64,000 bases of DNA, from NCBI RefSeq assembly GCF_000005505.3, contig NC_016133.3:21850555-21914554 (forward strand), in the 5' to 3' direction. The DNA comes from Brachypodium distachyon. Lineage: Eukaryota > Streptophyta > Magnoliopsida > Poales > Poaceae. Under the pieces are notes generated by a model that did no database searches, had not been told where the DNA came from, and saw only the letters and a list, made by a program, of their open reading frames with translations. A program made the position numbers and the translations under genes. Below, one piece after another: positions 47,761 through 59,285 of the stretch. How positions within the stretch are numbered: position 1 is the stretch's first letter; each line of letters begins with the position of its first letter.

Positions 47761-48885
47761 CGAAGTTGGTGCTTCGTTTCCTATCCCTAGTCGTAGTCTC
47801 ACATGCCGTTTGGAAAGGCTGACCACCGGCCATTGTAAGTGGACGAGATTAGTTTTTTTTTGCGTGAATAACAAGAAAAACCAGAAAACGGCGCAGTTGG
47901 GGCGACAATTCATTTGTATTTTCTATCATTTCCGGTTGATTTTCGCAGGCATATCTACATGAGGATCAAGAATATTATGTCGTGAATCCAAATTATTGCA
48001 ACGTCAACGCTGAAGTGTGGTCCGTACCGCTCAGGATTTCTGTCAAAACGGGGCTCAAACACATATCGGTGCAAGTGCTCTGTGTGAAATCATTACGCAG
48101 AGCTGGTGGTTTTTTTAAAATCAATTTAAAAAAAAATCAAAACTAAAAGGCGCAGTATGTTACACCTCTGGTACAGATATAATGGTTTGTGCAATTTACT
48201 TTCCACATATACATTTTCTATTTTGCTTGGTCCAGAGTGCTTTAAGTCCTATCTGAATTTTGGAGAAAGATTTGTGTAATTTGAGAAGTCTTTCACTCAT
48301 TCCTTGTGCCAATTCCACCACCAACATAAAGATGCACGTAACGATGCGACACAACTGAAGCTACTGAATGTACTAATATTGAAATAAGTCCATTTTACCC
48401 TCCTCAACTGTCATCAAAGTTTATTTTACATCTCCGAACTACAAACCTATCAAATTACTGCCCCTCAACCCCTCCCAAATTACCATGTTCATTGCACCAC
48501 CCCTGCGCTGGTTTTCACGGCTTCCTGCCAAAAGAACACCAGATAGTAAGCGAGGATGACTGATGTTCACTTTTTACCATGGTGGCACTGGGTTTTAAAA
48601 AGCCAGCACCGATTTTTTTCTTCTCCTTCCCGTGTTCCGTTCCTCTTTCTCTCTCTCTCTCTCCAACCCTGATGGTGCTCCCTAGGACCAACGTGTTTCA
48701 TTGCCTCCTCTCTCTCGCCCCTAGAGAAAAACCGAAGCTGAAATCTGTCGCTCCAGTTGCTGGCGCAAGAACATCAATTGGAGGGAGAAGAGTAGAGGAG
48801 AGAGATCCCCTTGTTGCTGAGTACCGAGAGAGAGGAACAAGAGAGACTGTAGGGAGGAGTAACGAGAGAGGGGGGAGATTTTTTT
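47761..48885. other. Unassigned intergenic DNA
   Basis: AT-rich with a CT-rich microsatellite at about 48645-48662. Open frames at 48579-48887 and 47450-47962 lack family motifs and overlap repeats. Confidence 0.45.
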
Positions 48886-49589
48886 AGGGACCGCCTATTG
48901 CTCAGGCAACTGAGAAACTATTGTTTCTCAGTCGATCGATGCCCAAAGTCAGATTGATCGATCTCCCAGCGCAGCGCACGGTGAGGCCTCATTTTGGCCT
49001 TTTTGGCTACCTAGATTGTGTGTGTGTGTACAACTCTTCGGCTGGGCCTTTGCTGGCCTGTGTGGGCTTTTTTTTTTCTGATCGAGGGACAACACATGAA
49101 AGAAAAAAACGACCAAACAATTATAATTTATTCTAAAAAAAAAGCAATTCTAGCAAAAAAAAGCCCAAAGCGAGACCTGAGTCCCGTATAATGAGAATTA
49201 TTGGAAGAGAAAACTTCAATGAGGTAAACTCGCACCAACCGTTGTGATTAACACCAACAACAAAAAAAGAGCATGTAAGGAAAAATAAAAAAAATATTGT
49301 GCAATATTAAAATTAGAAATGTGAAAATTACATAAGTTTTATTATTAGAAGCGCACGTATATTACTTGTTGATGGGTGCATTGACCGATGCAGAGGGGGG
49401 ATGTCCTCTTTTGTGAAAAAAAGTGTATTACTCGTGCAACCACCATCTTGGATTGTGCAACAATAGAAATGCAGAGTTGGAGCCCAATACAGATAATAAA
49501 GTCCACGTATCTAATTTAGCAAAACTCGTAGAAATAATTTTGCTGAGAAATGAGAAAATCAGTTAAATCTCGGTCATATGCAACTCAAG

Positions 49590-51040
49590 CACACAAAACT
49601 CAATTGCACATCAATATACTTAACGTGCAACTCACCCCAAAAAATAATTGCACGCGAGAAGAGGTGATGTGCAATTCAACTAAAAAATACTCGTAAGTCT
49701 CAGTCATGAAGAATACATTTAAAATAAGTCAATTGCACATCAGTATACTTAACGTGCAACTTAGCCAAAAAGAATTGCACATTAGAAGAGGTGAAGTGCA
49801 ATTCACCTAAAAAAATACTCTTAAGTCTCAGTCATGAAAAAATACATTTAAATCTCAGTCATGGACGAATCAATTGCACACCCAAAAAAAGTCAATTGCA
49901 CATCCATAAAATTACTATGCAACCCACCCTTAAAAATTGCAATTGCACACCAAGGAAAGTGGTGTATGACTCACCCACATACAGGGATGGAGACAAGTGG
50001 GGGGGGGGGGGGCTGAATTTGTTTTTTACTTAATGCGTACTAATCATCTTATTAAAAGTCCCTTAAAATATGTTAGCTCTCTATGTTTGCCCCCCTTAAG
50101 CCCAAATCACCCCCCTCATGTTGAATTCCTGGCTCCGTCCCTGCCCACAGACAAGTCAATTGCACATCCAGAATATTATTGTGCAATTCACCCTCAAAAA
50201 ATTGCAATTCCACATCAAGCAAAGTGTTGTGTAACCCGCCCACCAAAAAAAACTCAATTGCACATCAAGAGCATTATTGTGCGCTCTCACAAAATTGCAA
50301 TTGACATCAAGAAAGTCACCCTAAACCCCACCCGAAATATTAATTGCAAATTAAGAAAGGTGGTGTGTAACACATCCACAAAAAACTCAGTTGCACATAA
50401 AGAATATTGTTGCGCAACTCACCCCAAAAGGCTGTGATTGCACATCAAGAAAGGTAATGTGTAATCCCCCCCCCCCTCACAAAAATAATAATATAATTGT
50501 ACATCAAGAATATTATTGCGCAACTCACCCTAAAAATTTGCAAATGCACTTCAAGAAAGGTGATGTGTAACTCAACCAAAAACACACAATTGCACATCAA
50601 GAGTACTATTGTGCAACTCATCCACACAAAACTGCAGCTTCACATCAAGAATATGGTGTGTAACTCACCTTCAAAAAAATAATTACGCATCAAGTGTACT
50701 AGTATGTAACTCACCTCCTAAAAGTACAAAAAAAAATTGCACGTCTAGAGATGTTACGCACAACTTACAAAAAAAAGTCAATTGCACATCAAGAGTCTTA
50801 TTGTGCAACTAACCTACCAAAAAGACTAAATTACACACAAAGAGAGGTGATGTGCAACTAACCCAAAAAAATATATTGCACGACCAGATTCTTAATATGT
50901 GCAACTTATCCTAAAATAAATTAAATTTCAGATTATTAGTAACCAAAAAAGCTCAATTGCACATGCATATGAGCGACGTACAACTGACCCAAAAAACTCA
51001 ATTACACATGACTAAGGATCTTGTGCAACTAGCCTAAACG
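49590..51040. repeat. Irregular array of alternating TTGCAC / GTGCAA motifs
   Basis: Dozens of words such as CAATTGCACATCAAGA and TTGTGCAACTCACCC alternate, so TTGCAC and its inverse GTGCAA recur on both strands about every 20-50 bp, separated by A runs. The spacing is irregular, unlike a simple tandem satellite. A MITE interrupts the array at 49982-50143. Confidence 0.75.
49982..50143. mobile_element. hAT-type MITE with 8-bp target duplication
   Basis: 162 bp with ends CAGGGATGGAGACAAG and CTGGCTCCGTCCCTG (inverse CAGGGACGGAGCCAG). The flanking octamers CCCACATA (49974-49981) and CCCACAGA (50144-50151) match at 7 of 8 positions, the duplication length of hAT elements. The interior holds G and C runs that also pair. 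Confidence 0.82.
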
Positions 51041-51998
51041 CTCAAATCGAATTTCTCGTCAACCATTGTGAGCAATAATAATGAATTTTTATTAAGAGAG
51101 ACTGAAAAAAGGGAAACAAATTATGTTCAATCTTAATTTCATGATAATAAATTAAGATAAACATGCATAAGAAAAATACAAGCATGACTTCGGATAAAAA
51201 AGAACTCTACCCTAGATAAATACACAATATTAATTTAAAGGTAGATGATAACAAAAAATGAAACTACCGACTTAAACGGGAAAACTAGCATAAAATAAAT
51301 AGTTGTCATATTATATTCTTATCCGTTCAACCTCCGACTAATTCATGTGGTAAATTTAAAAAATCATGGTTGAAAAATAAAATAAAAACAATGATGAAGA
51401 TGGTACACAAGAGGCCCATGACAAAGTAAACTGACAAAGGAAATCAAATATCTCGCCCAGTGCAGTTTTCATCAGGAAAAATAAAAATAGCCAAAAACAC
51501 GCAGATGAATGGACAGACTAAAAAGGCCAAGACAACAGCCAGTCCATGTGCCCCCTGTGCTTGTTGGTTGGGCCTGCAACATGAAGCCCACACAATCTCC
51601 GATACGACTCACGTATACAAAGACAACAAGCATCCTCCCCTAAAAAAAGAAAAGAAGAAAAGAAAACAACCAACCATGGTGCAACTGAACAACCGACTGT
51701 TAATAGGCTAGGGTTGCACAAACAAAATGTGGAACTTTGTCTTTGATGATAAAAAATAAAAATAAATAGAACAGAAAGAAGATAAAGTGAAGAAAGGAAA
51801 AGAGAAAAAACTAAAGAAAAAAAAACTTACGTAGAATTGGCCAGACAAAGATCTGAACCCGAACCTCATTAACGAATGCTGCATTATTTATCATCAAACT
51901 ATCAGGGGACTTCCTGACATCACAAATCTTGATGCGTGATCCATCGGCCAACACACGTCAACTGAGGAAAACTAATTTCTCAGGTGAGTGTTCCCCTA

Positions 51999-52710
51999 GA
52001 AAATTCGTAAAATAAAAAAAAAACACAACAAAAAATTGTTTTAAAACTAGGAGCCTGAAACTTAGTCGGATTGCATATTCCAGACATTAAGGTTACAGAT
52101 AAATTATTTGTATACCCGCGGTCTTAGAATGTGGAGATCTCGTACACAAAATTATAATCTCAAACTCTGAGACACATGTCTTCTCTTTTTTACGTGTTTC
52201 TCATCTGTTTAATTTCACGCATAAAAACCCACGGAAATAAATAAGAGCTCATGCATTAAAAAAGCCCAAGTGAAAATCTAAAAGCCCACACAGGCTATCA
52301 CAACCCAACAAAAAAAAGGCCTAGAAGCCTAGGATGGAAAAGATCCATTCGTCCTTAGATTAATGATGGAACAAACAAAGGTAATTAGATCAAACAGCCC
52401 ATTGCACTAAAAAAATAAAAGATCAAACAACCCATAACACAAACAAGATACTCCGTATTGGAAAAAAGGCACCAAGCTAAATGGGTTGAGAAATTGTTAT
52501 CACAGGCTATCACGTCCGTTTGTGGGAAAAAGCCCATACACAGGCTACAAGTCTACAACCAGCACTTATTTCACGTGAAAACGGTTCTGAACGATTCCCT
52601 CAAACAAATAAAACGGGCCAGAACTTTACGCTCGAACAAAAAAACCGATCAGATCTCAGTCAGCAAAATCTTTTTTTTACCCCCTAAAATGCTGCCACAC
52701 GCGGTCAAAG
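51999..52710. other. Unassigned AT-rich DNA
   Basis: No gene. A word AAAGCCCACACAGGC near 52281 is the inverse of one near 49055 (GCCTGTGTGGGCTTT), so the Mutator-like structure may extend or be nested here. Confidence 0.4.
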
Positions 52711-53330
52711 TTGGTGGGTATTCGAATACCCGACGGGTCTAGACCCGATCAGTACGCGGGTCTGATAAAGAAAAATCTCCGCGGGTCTGCCGAGGGTTTG
52801 GACGTGCATCCCGCGTACCCGGTTCAGCCCACAACAATAATATTCACTGAATATCCCCCTGGCCCAATACGGCACCTCCTCATTCCTCACGAAACTCTAA
52901 TCGGCCTGCCCACCCACCCGATTCCTTTCTCCTCCCGAGCTCGATGCGCCACTGCCTCGTCCCAACCTGCTGCGCCGCTGCCTCGTCCCGATCCTGCAGC
53001 GCCGCCGTTCCCTCCCTAGCCCCTTGCACCGCGGCTGTCCCCTCCAGCTCTCAACCTGCCGCCGCCGCCGTTGTTTCCTCTGGAGCTCGCTGCGCCGCCT
53101 TCTCCTTGCGCCCCTACCGCCGTCGTTAATCTCATCGGCTGCGTGCCTGTGCCGCCCTCATCTGCGCGCCTGCCGCCGCCACTCGTCAATCCCGCGGCCT
53201 CTCCCTCCTCCCACGCCGGCGAGCGGCACCCTCTCTCCCCGCCCCTCCGCCGACGCGCGGACCCCGTGAATAGCTGGCCACACCGGCCGCAGTGTCCCGT
53301 TCATTTGGGTCGGGTATGCCCAGGGGTACC
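52711..53330. mobile_element. Non-autonomous TIR element candidate with GC-rich interior
   Basis: The left end has GGGTATTCGAATACCCGACG; the right end has GTCGGGTATGCCCAGGGGTA, a loose inverse. Between them lies Ala/Pro/Ser-coding GC-rich sequence (about 52935-53270) that could be a captured host leader or exon. No transposase and no confirmed target duplication. Confidence 0.45.
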
Positions 53331-53374
53331 CGAGAACCGTATCAGAGCCAGGTCTATGGAAATTTTAGACCCGG

Positions 53375-53868
53375 TGACGTGGTTATGACTAACCACGTAC
53401 TCGACTCGAGTATACCCGTTACGGCCCAGCTGGTGGCCCACAAGGAAACCTACTACGAGTACAGGAGTTTACATGCCAAATTTCGCGACTCAAGATAAGG
53501 AAAATTAATTAGAGTATATCTACTCATTCTAACCAACTTGGACTCTACCTTAGACCTGGGTTCCTGCATATATAAAGGACCAAGAGGGGGAGCCAAGAGG
53601 ACACCCCAACTTAGTTAGAAGTCGCCTGGACGCACTCGCCAAATCGAATCTGTGCATCTAGCCTCTGCGGCACCCCATTGTAATCGACTCACCAATACAG
53701 ATCAGACAAGCAGAATGTAGGGGTATTAACTCATCGAGGGCCCTGAACCTGGGTAAATCGTGTTCCTTGTGTCCTTGTTAGCCGACGAGTTCGCCAACAC
53801 ATACACTCGAGATCTTTCCTAAATACAAGTCCACCAATATGAATATTGTCGAAGTCACCCCTTCGTCA
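53375..53868 (+). repeat. LTR of element A
   Basis: 494 bp starting TGACGTGGTTATGACTAACC and ending CCCCTTCGTCA, with TGACG/CGTCA ends. It includes a promoter-like CATATATAAAGGACC near 53567. The primer-binding site follows directly. Confidence 0.9.
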
Positions 53869-53889
53869 TTGGTGCCATCTATGGGAAAG
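53869..53889 (+). other. Primer-binding site of element A
   Basis: TTGGTGCCATCTATGGGAAA directly after the LTR. One change creates an ATG at 53881 that is in frame with gag. Element B has the more usual TTGGCGCCATCTGTGGGAAA. Confidence 0.75.
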
Positions 53890-55968
53890 ACGGGTGTTGG
53901 AGTCACGATCTCAGCGGTTTCAGATTCAGATAACCCGTCGTCGACCCAGGCAGAGTCGATGACCCTTGAGTCCTTCACCGCTCACCCCCAAGCTAGCCCC
54001 GCGGTTCTCGACAAGCTTGATACTGGCATGGATCTCTTGTTCGGCGAATTCCACGTCCGAGCTAACCGATCTAGCATCCTTCGACTGCCGGGTCTGACTG
54101 CTGCAACTCCGGAGGAGTCGTCTCTACTTTCTCCCCCAGGAAAAGTCTCGCCGACAGACTCGGCGGGATCAATCAACGAAGCAGAGCTAGTCTCCTCCGA
54201 GACTCACCCTGATTCTGAAGAAGATCCACCATCGTGTGCGAAAAGCCCCGTCCCAAGCGACGCTGGCGACTGCTCGGCACAAGGAAGTTGCCATGACAAC
54301 AACGACTCGTCGAGATCACCCGACGAAGCAGAGCAAGTCTCCCTCGGGACCTCCTCCGATTCTGAAAGCAATCCACCCCAGTGTGCAGAAAGCCCTGTCC
54401 CAAGCGATGTTGGCGACTGCTCAGAGCGGGAAAGCTGCCATAGCAGGAGCGATCTTGCGCCCAAGTGCGCCATTGCTCAAGTTTTCATGACAAATCCTGT
54501 CGCCTCGAAATTGACTCCTCTGGCTGCAGATGCAACTGCAACTGCAAATCCACAGGGTGGATGTTCAGCGGCAGAGAAGGCACGGGTACAAGCAGCCCTT
54601 GACTTGGGAGTCCTTACGAAGGATCCCACCGCCGCAGAACTGTAGTTGTATGCCAACTCTGTTGCCAGGGCTCGGCGCGACCTAAACAAAGAAAAAGAGA
54701 ATTTCGCCAAAAAGCAAAAACTTGCAGCTGAGAGATTAAAGAAACTGGATGAAGATGTCCAGCCACGCAAAAAGGCCCGCTCAGGATCACCCAGCGATTT
54801 TGATGGGGGCACCCCTCCTAGAACTCTCCCCCAGGCAGAACTCTTGCATCGTGACCACTTGACCCGAAACTTGACTTCAAGCTTCATGTCAGTCGACGGC
54901 CATGGTGATATGATACCAGAAACCCCAGAGGCTGCCTTTCTTGCTGTCAATACGTACCTGCAAACAATCCTGCCACCTGACAGTGACCCGCGCTCGCAAC
55001 TTCACAAGCAGATCCTGGAAGGATTGAATAGGACGGGGGCTTCCTGTATCAGCCAAGATTTCAACAATCGAAGGCCGCCACGGGACAGGACTCCTTCCCG
55101 TCGCGAAGGCGAAATCCAGCGTGACCTCGACTCGCCTCCCTGAGACCGCAGGGAGCGTGATTCGCTTCCGAGGGAAATTCAGGGTTCCCCCCGGATCGCA
55201 AACCACAACCGGCGAGATAGGTATCGCGACCGCTCGCCGGATTCTGATCACGAGGCCGAAACCTACGGAGCGCCCTGCTTCAGCCGTCACATTCGCCAAT
55301 CTAGGATGCCCAGGAACTTTAAACCGTCGACTGATCTAGCCAAGTATGATGGCACTCAAGAGCCAAAAACTTGGTTGGAGGACTACCTCACTAGGATTCG
55401 CTGCCAAGGCGGTTCACGTACCACCGCCATGCAGTGCCTGCAATTGCAACTCAGAGGCCCTGCACGCACCTGACTGACCGGCTTACCACGCGACGACGTC
55501 GACTCTTGGGATGAACTCATCCAAGCCTTCACTCGAAACTTCAGGTCCACGTATAAACGACCTGTCTTCCTCGAGCAGCTCTGAGCTTGCATTCAAAAAG
55601 AGGGAGAATCCATTCGTTCATACATCTAGTGCTAGACCAACACCAAACATGCTTATGAGGAAGTCTCCGGTGAGAGCGCCATAGACGCGTTCAAACGAGG
55701 ACTCCGACGAGTCCAACTCAAGGAGGAATTGGGTCGTGTCCCGTCTGCAACCATCAGCTACCTGATGGAAATCGCTAATCGATGGGCCGACGGCGAAGAC
55801 TCGGTTCGCAATGAACGCCATCGGTCCCCAGAGGAAGAAGGCGATCGTGGCCATGATCGGAGGACGAAACGTAAAAACCGAGTCTTCGAAGAATCACACC
55901 CACCTGACTTCATCGTAGCCGCCTCTCCTTCAGAGTTTGGTTCCCCGCGAAAACGGAAATCGTAGTGG
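53881..55968 (+). pseudogene. gag of element A, with several stops
   Basis: 53881-54645 encodes an acidic, Ser/Pro-rich N-terminus with an internal duplication (CAKSPVPSDAGDCS and CAESPVPSDVGDCS). It ends at a TAG where element B has a Lys codon. 54646-55143 adds a coiled-coil segment. The gag domain proper starts near 55306 (RNFKPSTDLAKYDGTQEPKT, WLEDYLTRIRCQGG) and is broken by stops near 55472, 55581 and 55627. It resumes with YLMEIANRWADGEDS. Confidence 0.82.
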
Positions 55969-57073
55969 AGGCTTTCGAGGTGGCGACAAGCACAAGCAAC
56001 AGTGGCAGCGAAAAGGAAATCAACCTACTCTTTCTCAACACTTGGCTTCTCCTTGCCCATTTCATGTCTACAGGGATGAACAAGGCAACATCAAGCCAAG
56101 TCACCCTCTAGCCCAATGCCGACGTTTCAAGGAGCTACGCGCTGAGTTTGCCAGTACACAGCAATCAGCGGCCAGTGCTGGCTTCCCGCAGCTACCTGGG
56201 TCGCATTCATATCCGAATGAAGGAGTCAACGTGCCTTTGCCGCCTCCCATACTAGGAGCGCTTGGTGCTCCTCCTCCTCCTTCGCGCACAGCCAGCTTTG
56301 CCGGCGCGGTGCACCCAGTGGCACTTGCACCACCACCAGAAGCACCGCCAACGGCCACCAACTCATACCTTATTCCGGTCGGACACATCTGCATGATCCA
56401 GAAAGGAAAACCCACTAATCGGGTCCAGAAGTCCATAACTTCGCAAGTTCATATGGCCGTGAGATCGCCTCCTTCTTCAACGGAGTATCTCAACTGGTCT
56501 GAAGTGGAGGTTACGTTCTCCAGAGAAGATCACCCACCCTGCATCCCGCAACTTGGAAACGCAGCATTGGTGCTCGACGCACTGATTGGGGGTTTCATGT
56601 TGAATAAAGTATTCATCGATGGTGGAAGTGGGCTAAACATTATCTACGCCGACACTCTATGGAAGATGAATCGTTCAACAACAAAGCTAGGCACCATGAA
56701 GACAACCTTCCACGGGATCATCCCAGGAAAAGAAGCCACACCATTAGGCAAAGTCAACCTAGACGTCATGTTTGGCACGCCCGATAACTTCAGACACAAA
56801 AGACTCGACTTCGAAGTGGTCGACTGGCCCTCCCAGTACCATGTGGTCTTGAGTCGCGTCGCGCTAGCCCGCTTCATGGCAGTCCCGCATTACGCTTACC
56901 TTAAGCTTAAAATGCTTGGACCCAACGGCGTGATAACTATCTCTGGAAGTTTCATGCGGTCTGACCACTGTGACCGCGAATTTCATAAAATTTCTGAGTC
57001 GCTCGCCATGCAAGACCAGGCCAGCCAGGCTTACCTCTTAACGGACGACGACCAAAATTCCGTCCTTAATTAA
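55937..57073 (+). pseudogene. gag C-terminus and protease of element A
   Basis: A 378-codon open frame. The first part has a zinc-knuckle-like CPFHVYRDE ... SHPLAQC. It continues through a Pro-rich linker to VFIDGGSGLNIIYADTL, the gypsy aspartic protease signature, and a conserved region (FHGIIPGKEATPLGKV, QYHVVLSRVALARFMAVPHY). It ends LLTDDDQNSVLN and a stop. No RT follows. Confidence 0.85.
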
Positions 57074-57650
57074 GACCACAAGCAGCAAGGACACGAAGGC
57101 AGAGGAAGCACATGTCCTTTCACCAAAGGAGACCAACGCTGACCCGAACAGCAGCTCTACCAAGTAAGGTAGACTGGCTCATTGGGCTCCCTCCGCTTAC
57201 AACATCGGGAGCCCCTCTAGCAGGTGCACTAAAAGCAATGAGAGCGCCAAGCCGGCATTGCAGCCCATGCAGTGTAACTCAAAAAGCCACCTGTCATAGA
57301 GTGAGTCAGTTGAAGCACGCACCCAAGAGCTCATCCACGCCTCGACATGGCTATTCAGTCCACTCGACTGCGGGATACAAGAACCAAGGATCTCCCCCTC
57401 AGGCTCCAATGCAGAGCAGGGGACACATAGAGCAAGACACGAAACGCCACGCAGTTGCGCCACCAACGCGTCAGGTTCTCATTGAATTTCTATTTTTCGT
57501 CTGTTTCATTTTTTCTTTTCTTCACATTTTTTAGCACCTTCTTGTACCCTCGGTACTTAATAAAAAGTCTTTATGTTCCTCTACTCAGAGTCCTTTTTCT
57601 CTTTACTTTACTATGGTCACATCAAGCCCAGAGCTGAGCGTCGACCAATC
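57074..57650 (+). other. Deletion scar region of element A
   Basis: Where RT and integrase should be, only about 400 bp of broken frames remain. T-rich sequence follows with TACTTAATAAAAAG (about 57555), a possible polyadenylation signal just before the array; element B has TACTCAATAAAGC at the matching place. Confidence 0.5.
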
Positions 57651-58140
57651 TTGTCATTGGACGCACCCGACACTCGGGGGCTGTGTCCAATCGACCCTAA
57701 ACTTGTCATTGGACGCACCCGACACTCGGGGCTGCGTCCAATCGACCCTAAACTTTTCATTGGGCGCACCCGACACTCGGGGGCTGCGTCCAATCGACCC
57801 TAAACTTGTCATTGGGCGCACCCGACACTCGGGGGCTGCGTCCAATCGACCCTAAACTTGTCATTGGGCGCACCCGACACTCGGGGCTATGTCCAATCGA
57901 CCCTCAACTTTTCATTGGGCGCACCCAACAGTCGGGGGCTGCGTCCAATCAACCCTAAACTTGTCATTGGGCGCACCCGACACTTGGGGGCTACGTCCAA
58001 TCGACCCTAAACTTGTCATTGGGCGCATCTGACACTCGAGGGCTGCGTCCAATCGACCCTAAACTTGTCATTGAACGCACCCGACACTCGGGGGCTGCGC
58101 AATCGACCCTAAACTTGTCATTGGACGCACCCGACACTCA
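57651..58140 (+). repeat. 52-bp hairpin tandem array of element A
   Basis: About nine and a half units of 50-52 bp. Each has an outer arm TTGG(A/G)CGCA, an inner CCCGA-CAC-TCGGG hairpin, GGC, and the closing arm TGCGTCCAA, then a linker ATCGACCCTAAACTTGTCA. The A-to-G changes in the left arm keep G-U pairing in RNA. The period is not a multiple of three, so the open frames across it have no coding meaning. Confidence 0.92.
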
Positions 58141-58457
58141 CTGGTTGTCTCGTGAAATGCTTCAGAAAAACATCATTCAATGGCCGGCGCTTTCCAAAAA
58201 TACAAAACTTGGGCTCACGCCAGTTCTCAGTTGACAATCTCAAAGAATTTACAGAACAGATTTACGATCTCCTTCATTTCAAAGATGCTGGAAGCTATTA
58301 ATTACAAAGGATTTCAAAGTATTTGGGTCTACACACAACTGCAAACTAGTCATGCACAGGCCCGGGGGCTACTCCCACCGAGAGCGCTGGTCGCGCACCC
58401 GGTAAAAATACTGCTGATACCACTACGCCTATATCTTTAACGGATACAAAAGACTAC

Positions 58458-58765
58458 TCTACTCCAAAACCATAAGAGTGACCAGCTGGCGAGCTGTGTG
58501 CTCCATCATGTCATAAATCGGACCAAGCTGAGCATCGTCGGGCACACATGATGGAGTCAGATGCAGGGAGTCCAAGTTCAATGAGGGGTAGTGGAGCCAA
58601 ACAAACGAGAGGGCCAGTATAGCCCCCTCCACCTGCTATTCATGCCTAGCCCCCCTCACCACTGCTCCTTCGCAAAATCTTTCGATCAATCCCTTCAGGT
58701 CAATTGGCACAGGCAGCTGTAGAAACAAGTTGTGGTGCACCTCACTCAAATAGTGGCTACAGGAC
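58458..58765 (-). pseudogene. C-terminal end of the antisense ORF of element A
   Basis: On the minus strand the frame reads LPVPIDLKGLIERFCEGAVV, then a stop, then LDSLHLTPSCVPDDAQLGPI, then YDMMEHTARQLVTLMVLE and a terminal stop near 58470. It resembles the end of Tat antisense proteins and is cut on its upstream side by the LTR of element B. Confidence 0.55.
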
Positions 58766-59262
58766 TGACGCGGTTATGACTAACCACGTACTCAAGTCGA
58801 GTATACCCAGTACAGCCCAGCTGGGGCCCCACAAGGAAGCCTACTACGACTCCAGTATTCTACATGCCAAATCTTGCGACTCAGGACAAGGAAGATTAAT
58901 TAAAGTATATATCCTCATTGTAACCGACTTGGACTCTAACATAGACCTGGGTTCCTGCATATATAAAGGACCAGGAGGGGGAGCCAAGAGGACACCCCCA
59001 ATTTAGATACAAGTCGCCTAGAGGCCCTAGACGCACTCGTCGACTCTGTGCATGTAGACTCTGCAGCACCCCATTGTAATCGACTCGGCAATACAGATCC
59101 GACAAGGATGACGTAGGGGTATTACCTCATCGAGGGCCTTGAACCTGGGTAAATCGTGTCCCCTGTGTCCTTGTTAGCCGACGAGTTCGCCAACACACAC
59201 TCGAAATCTTTCCTTGATACAAGTCCATCAATATGGACATTGTCGAAGTCACATCTTCGTCG
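58766..59262 (+). repeat. 5' LTR of element B
   Basis: 497 bp, starting TGACGCGGTTATGACTAACC and ending CATCTTCGTCG (terminal A changed to G compared with element A). It matches the LTR of element A along its length with scattered differences and small indels, including a short extra piece near 59020. Confidence 0.9.
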
Positions 59263-59285
59263 TTGGCGCCATCTGTGGGAAAGAC
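59263..59285 (+). other. Primer-binding site of element B
   Basis: TTGGCGCCATCTGTGGGAAA immediately after the LTR, a standard plant gypsy primer-binding form beginning with TGG. Confidence 0.8.

Larger units (their letters stand above)
48886..51998. mobile_element. Mutator-like element candidate with divergent inverted ends
   Basis: The left end TAGGGACCGCCTATTGCTCA runs on to CTGAGAAACTATTGTTTCTC. The right end read in reverse gives TAGGGGAACACTCACC followed by CTGAGAAATTAGTTTTCCTC. The two share spacing and most bases over about 50 bp. The left end also contains a perfect 10-bp hairpin, ACTGAGAAAC/GTTTCTCAGT. The interior is AT-rich and non-coding, dominated by short alternating motifs. 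No target duplication could be confirmed, so a CACTA or other origin is not excluded. Confidence 0.45.
53375..58765 (+). mobile_element. Tat-type gypsy element A, partial, interrupted by element B
   Basis: Order: LTR (53375-53868), primer-binding site, gag, zinc-binding and protease region, then no RT or integrase, a 52-bp repeat array, and the C-terminal end of an antisense ORF. The antisense ORF stops abruptly where the LTR of element B begins at 58766. Several stops are present, so the copy is inactive. It is the same family as element B. Confidence 0.88.

Noticed and set aside
57573..57855. Open frames across the 52-bp array of element A
   Set aside because: The period is not a multiple of three and frames read the same repeat in different phases; they are by-products of the tandem repeat.
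58766..59262. Reading the middle LTR as the 3' LTR of element A
   Set aside because: No polypurine tract precedes it, the antisense ORF of A is cut at its edge, and a primer-binding site plus gag follow it, so it acts as the 5' LTR of B.
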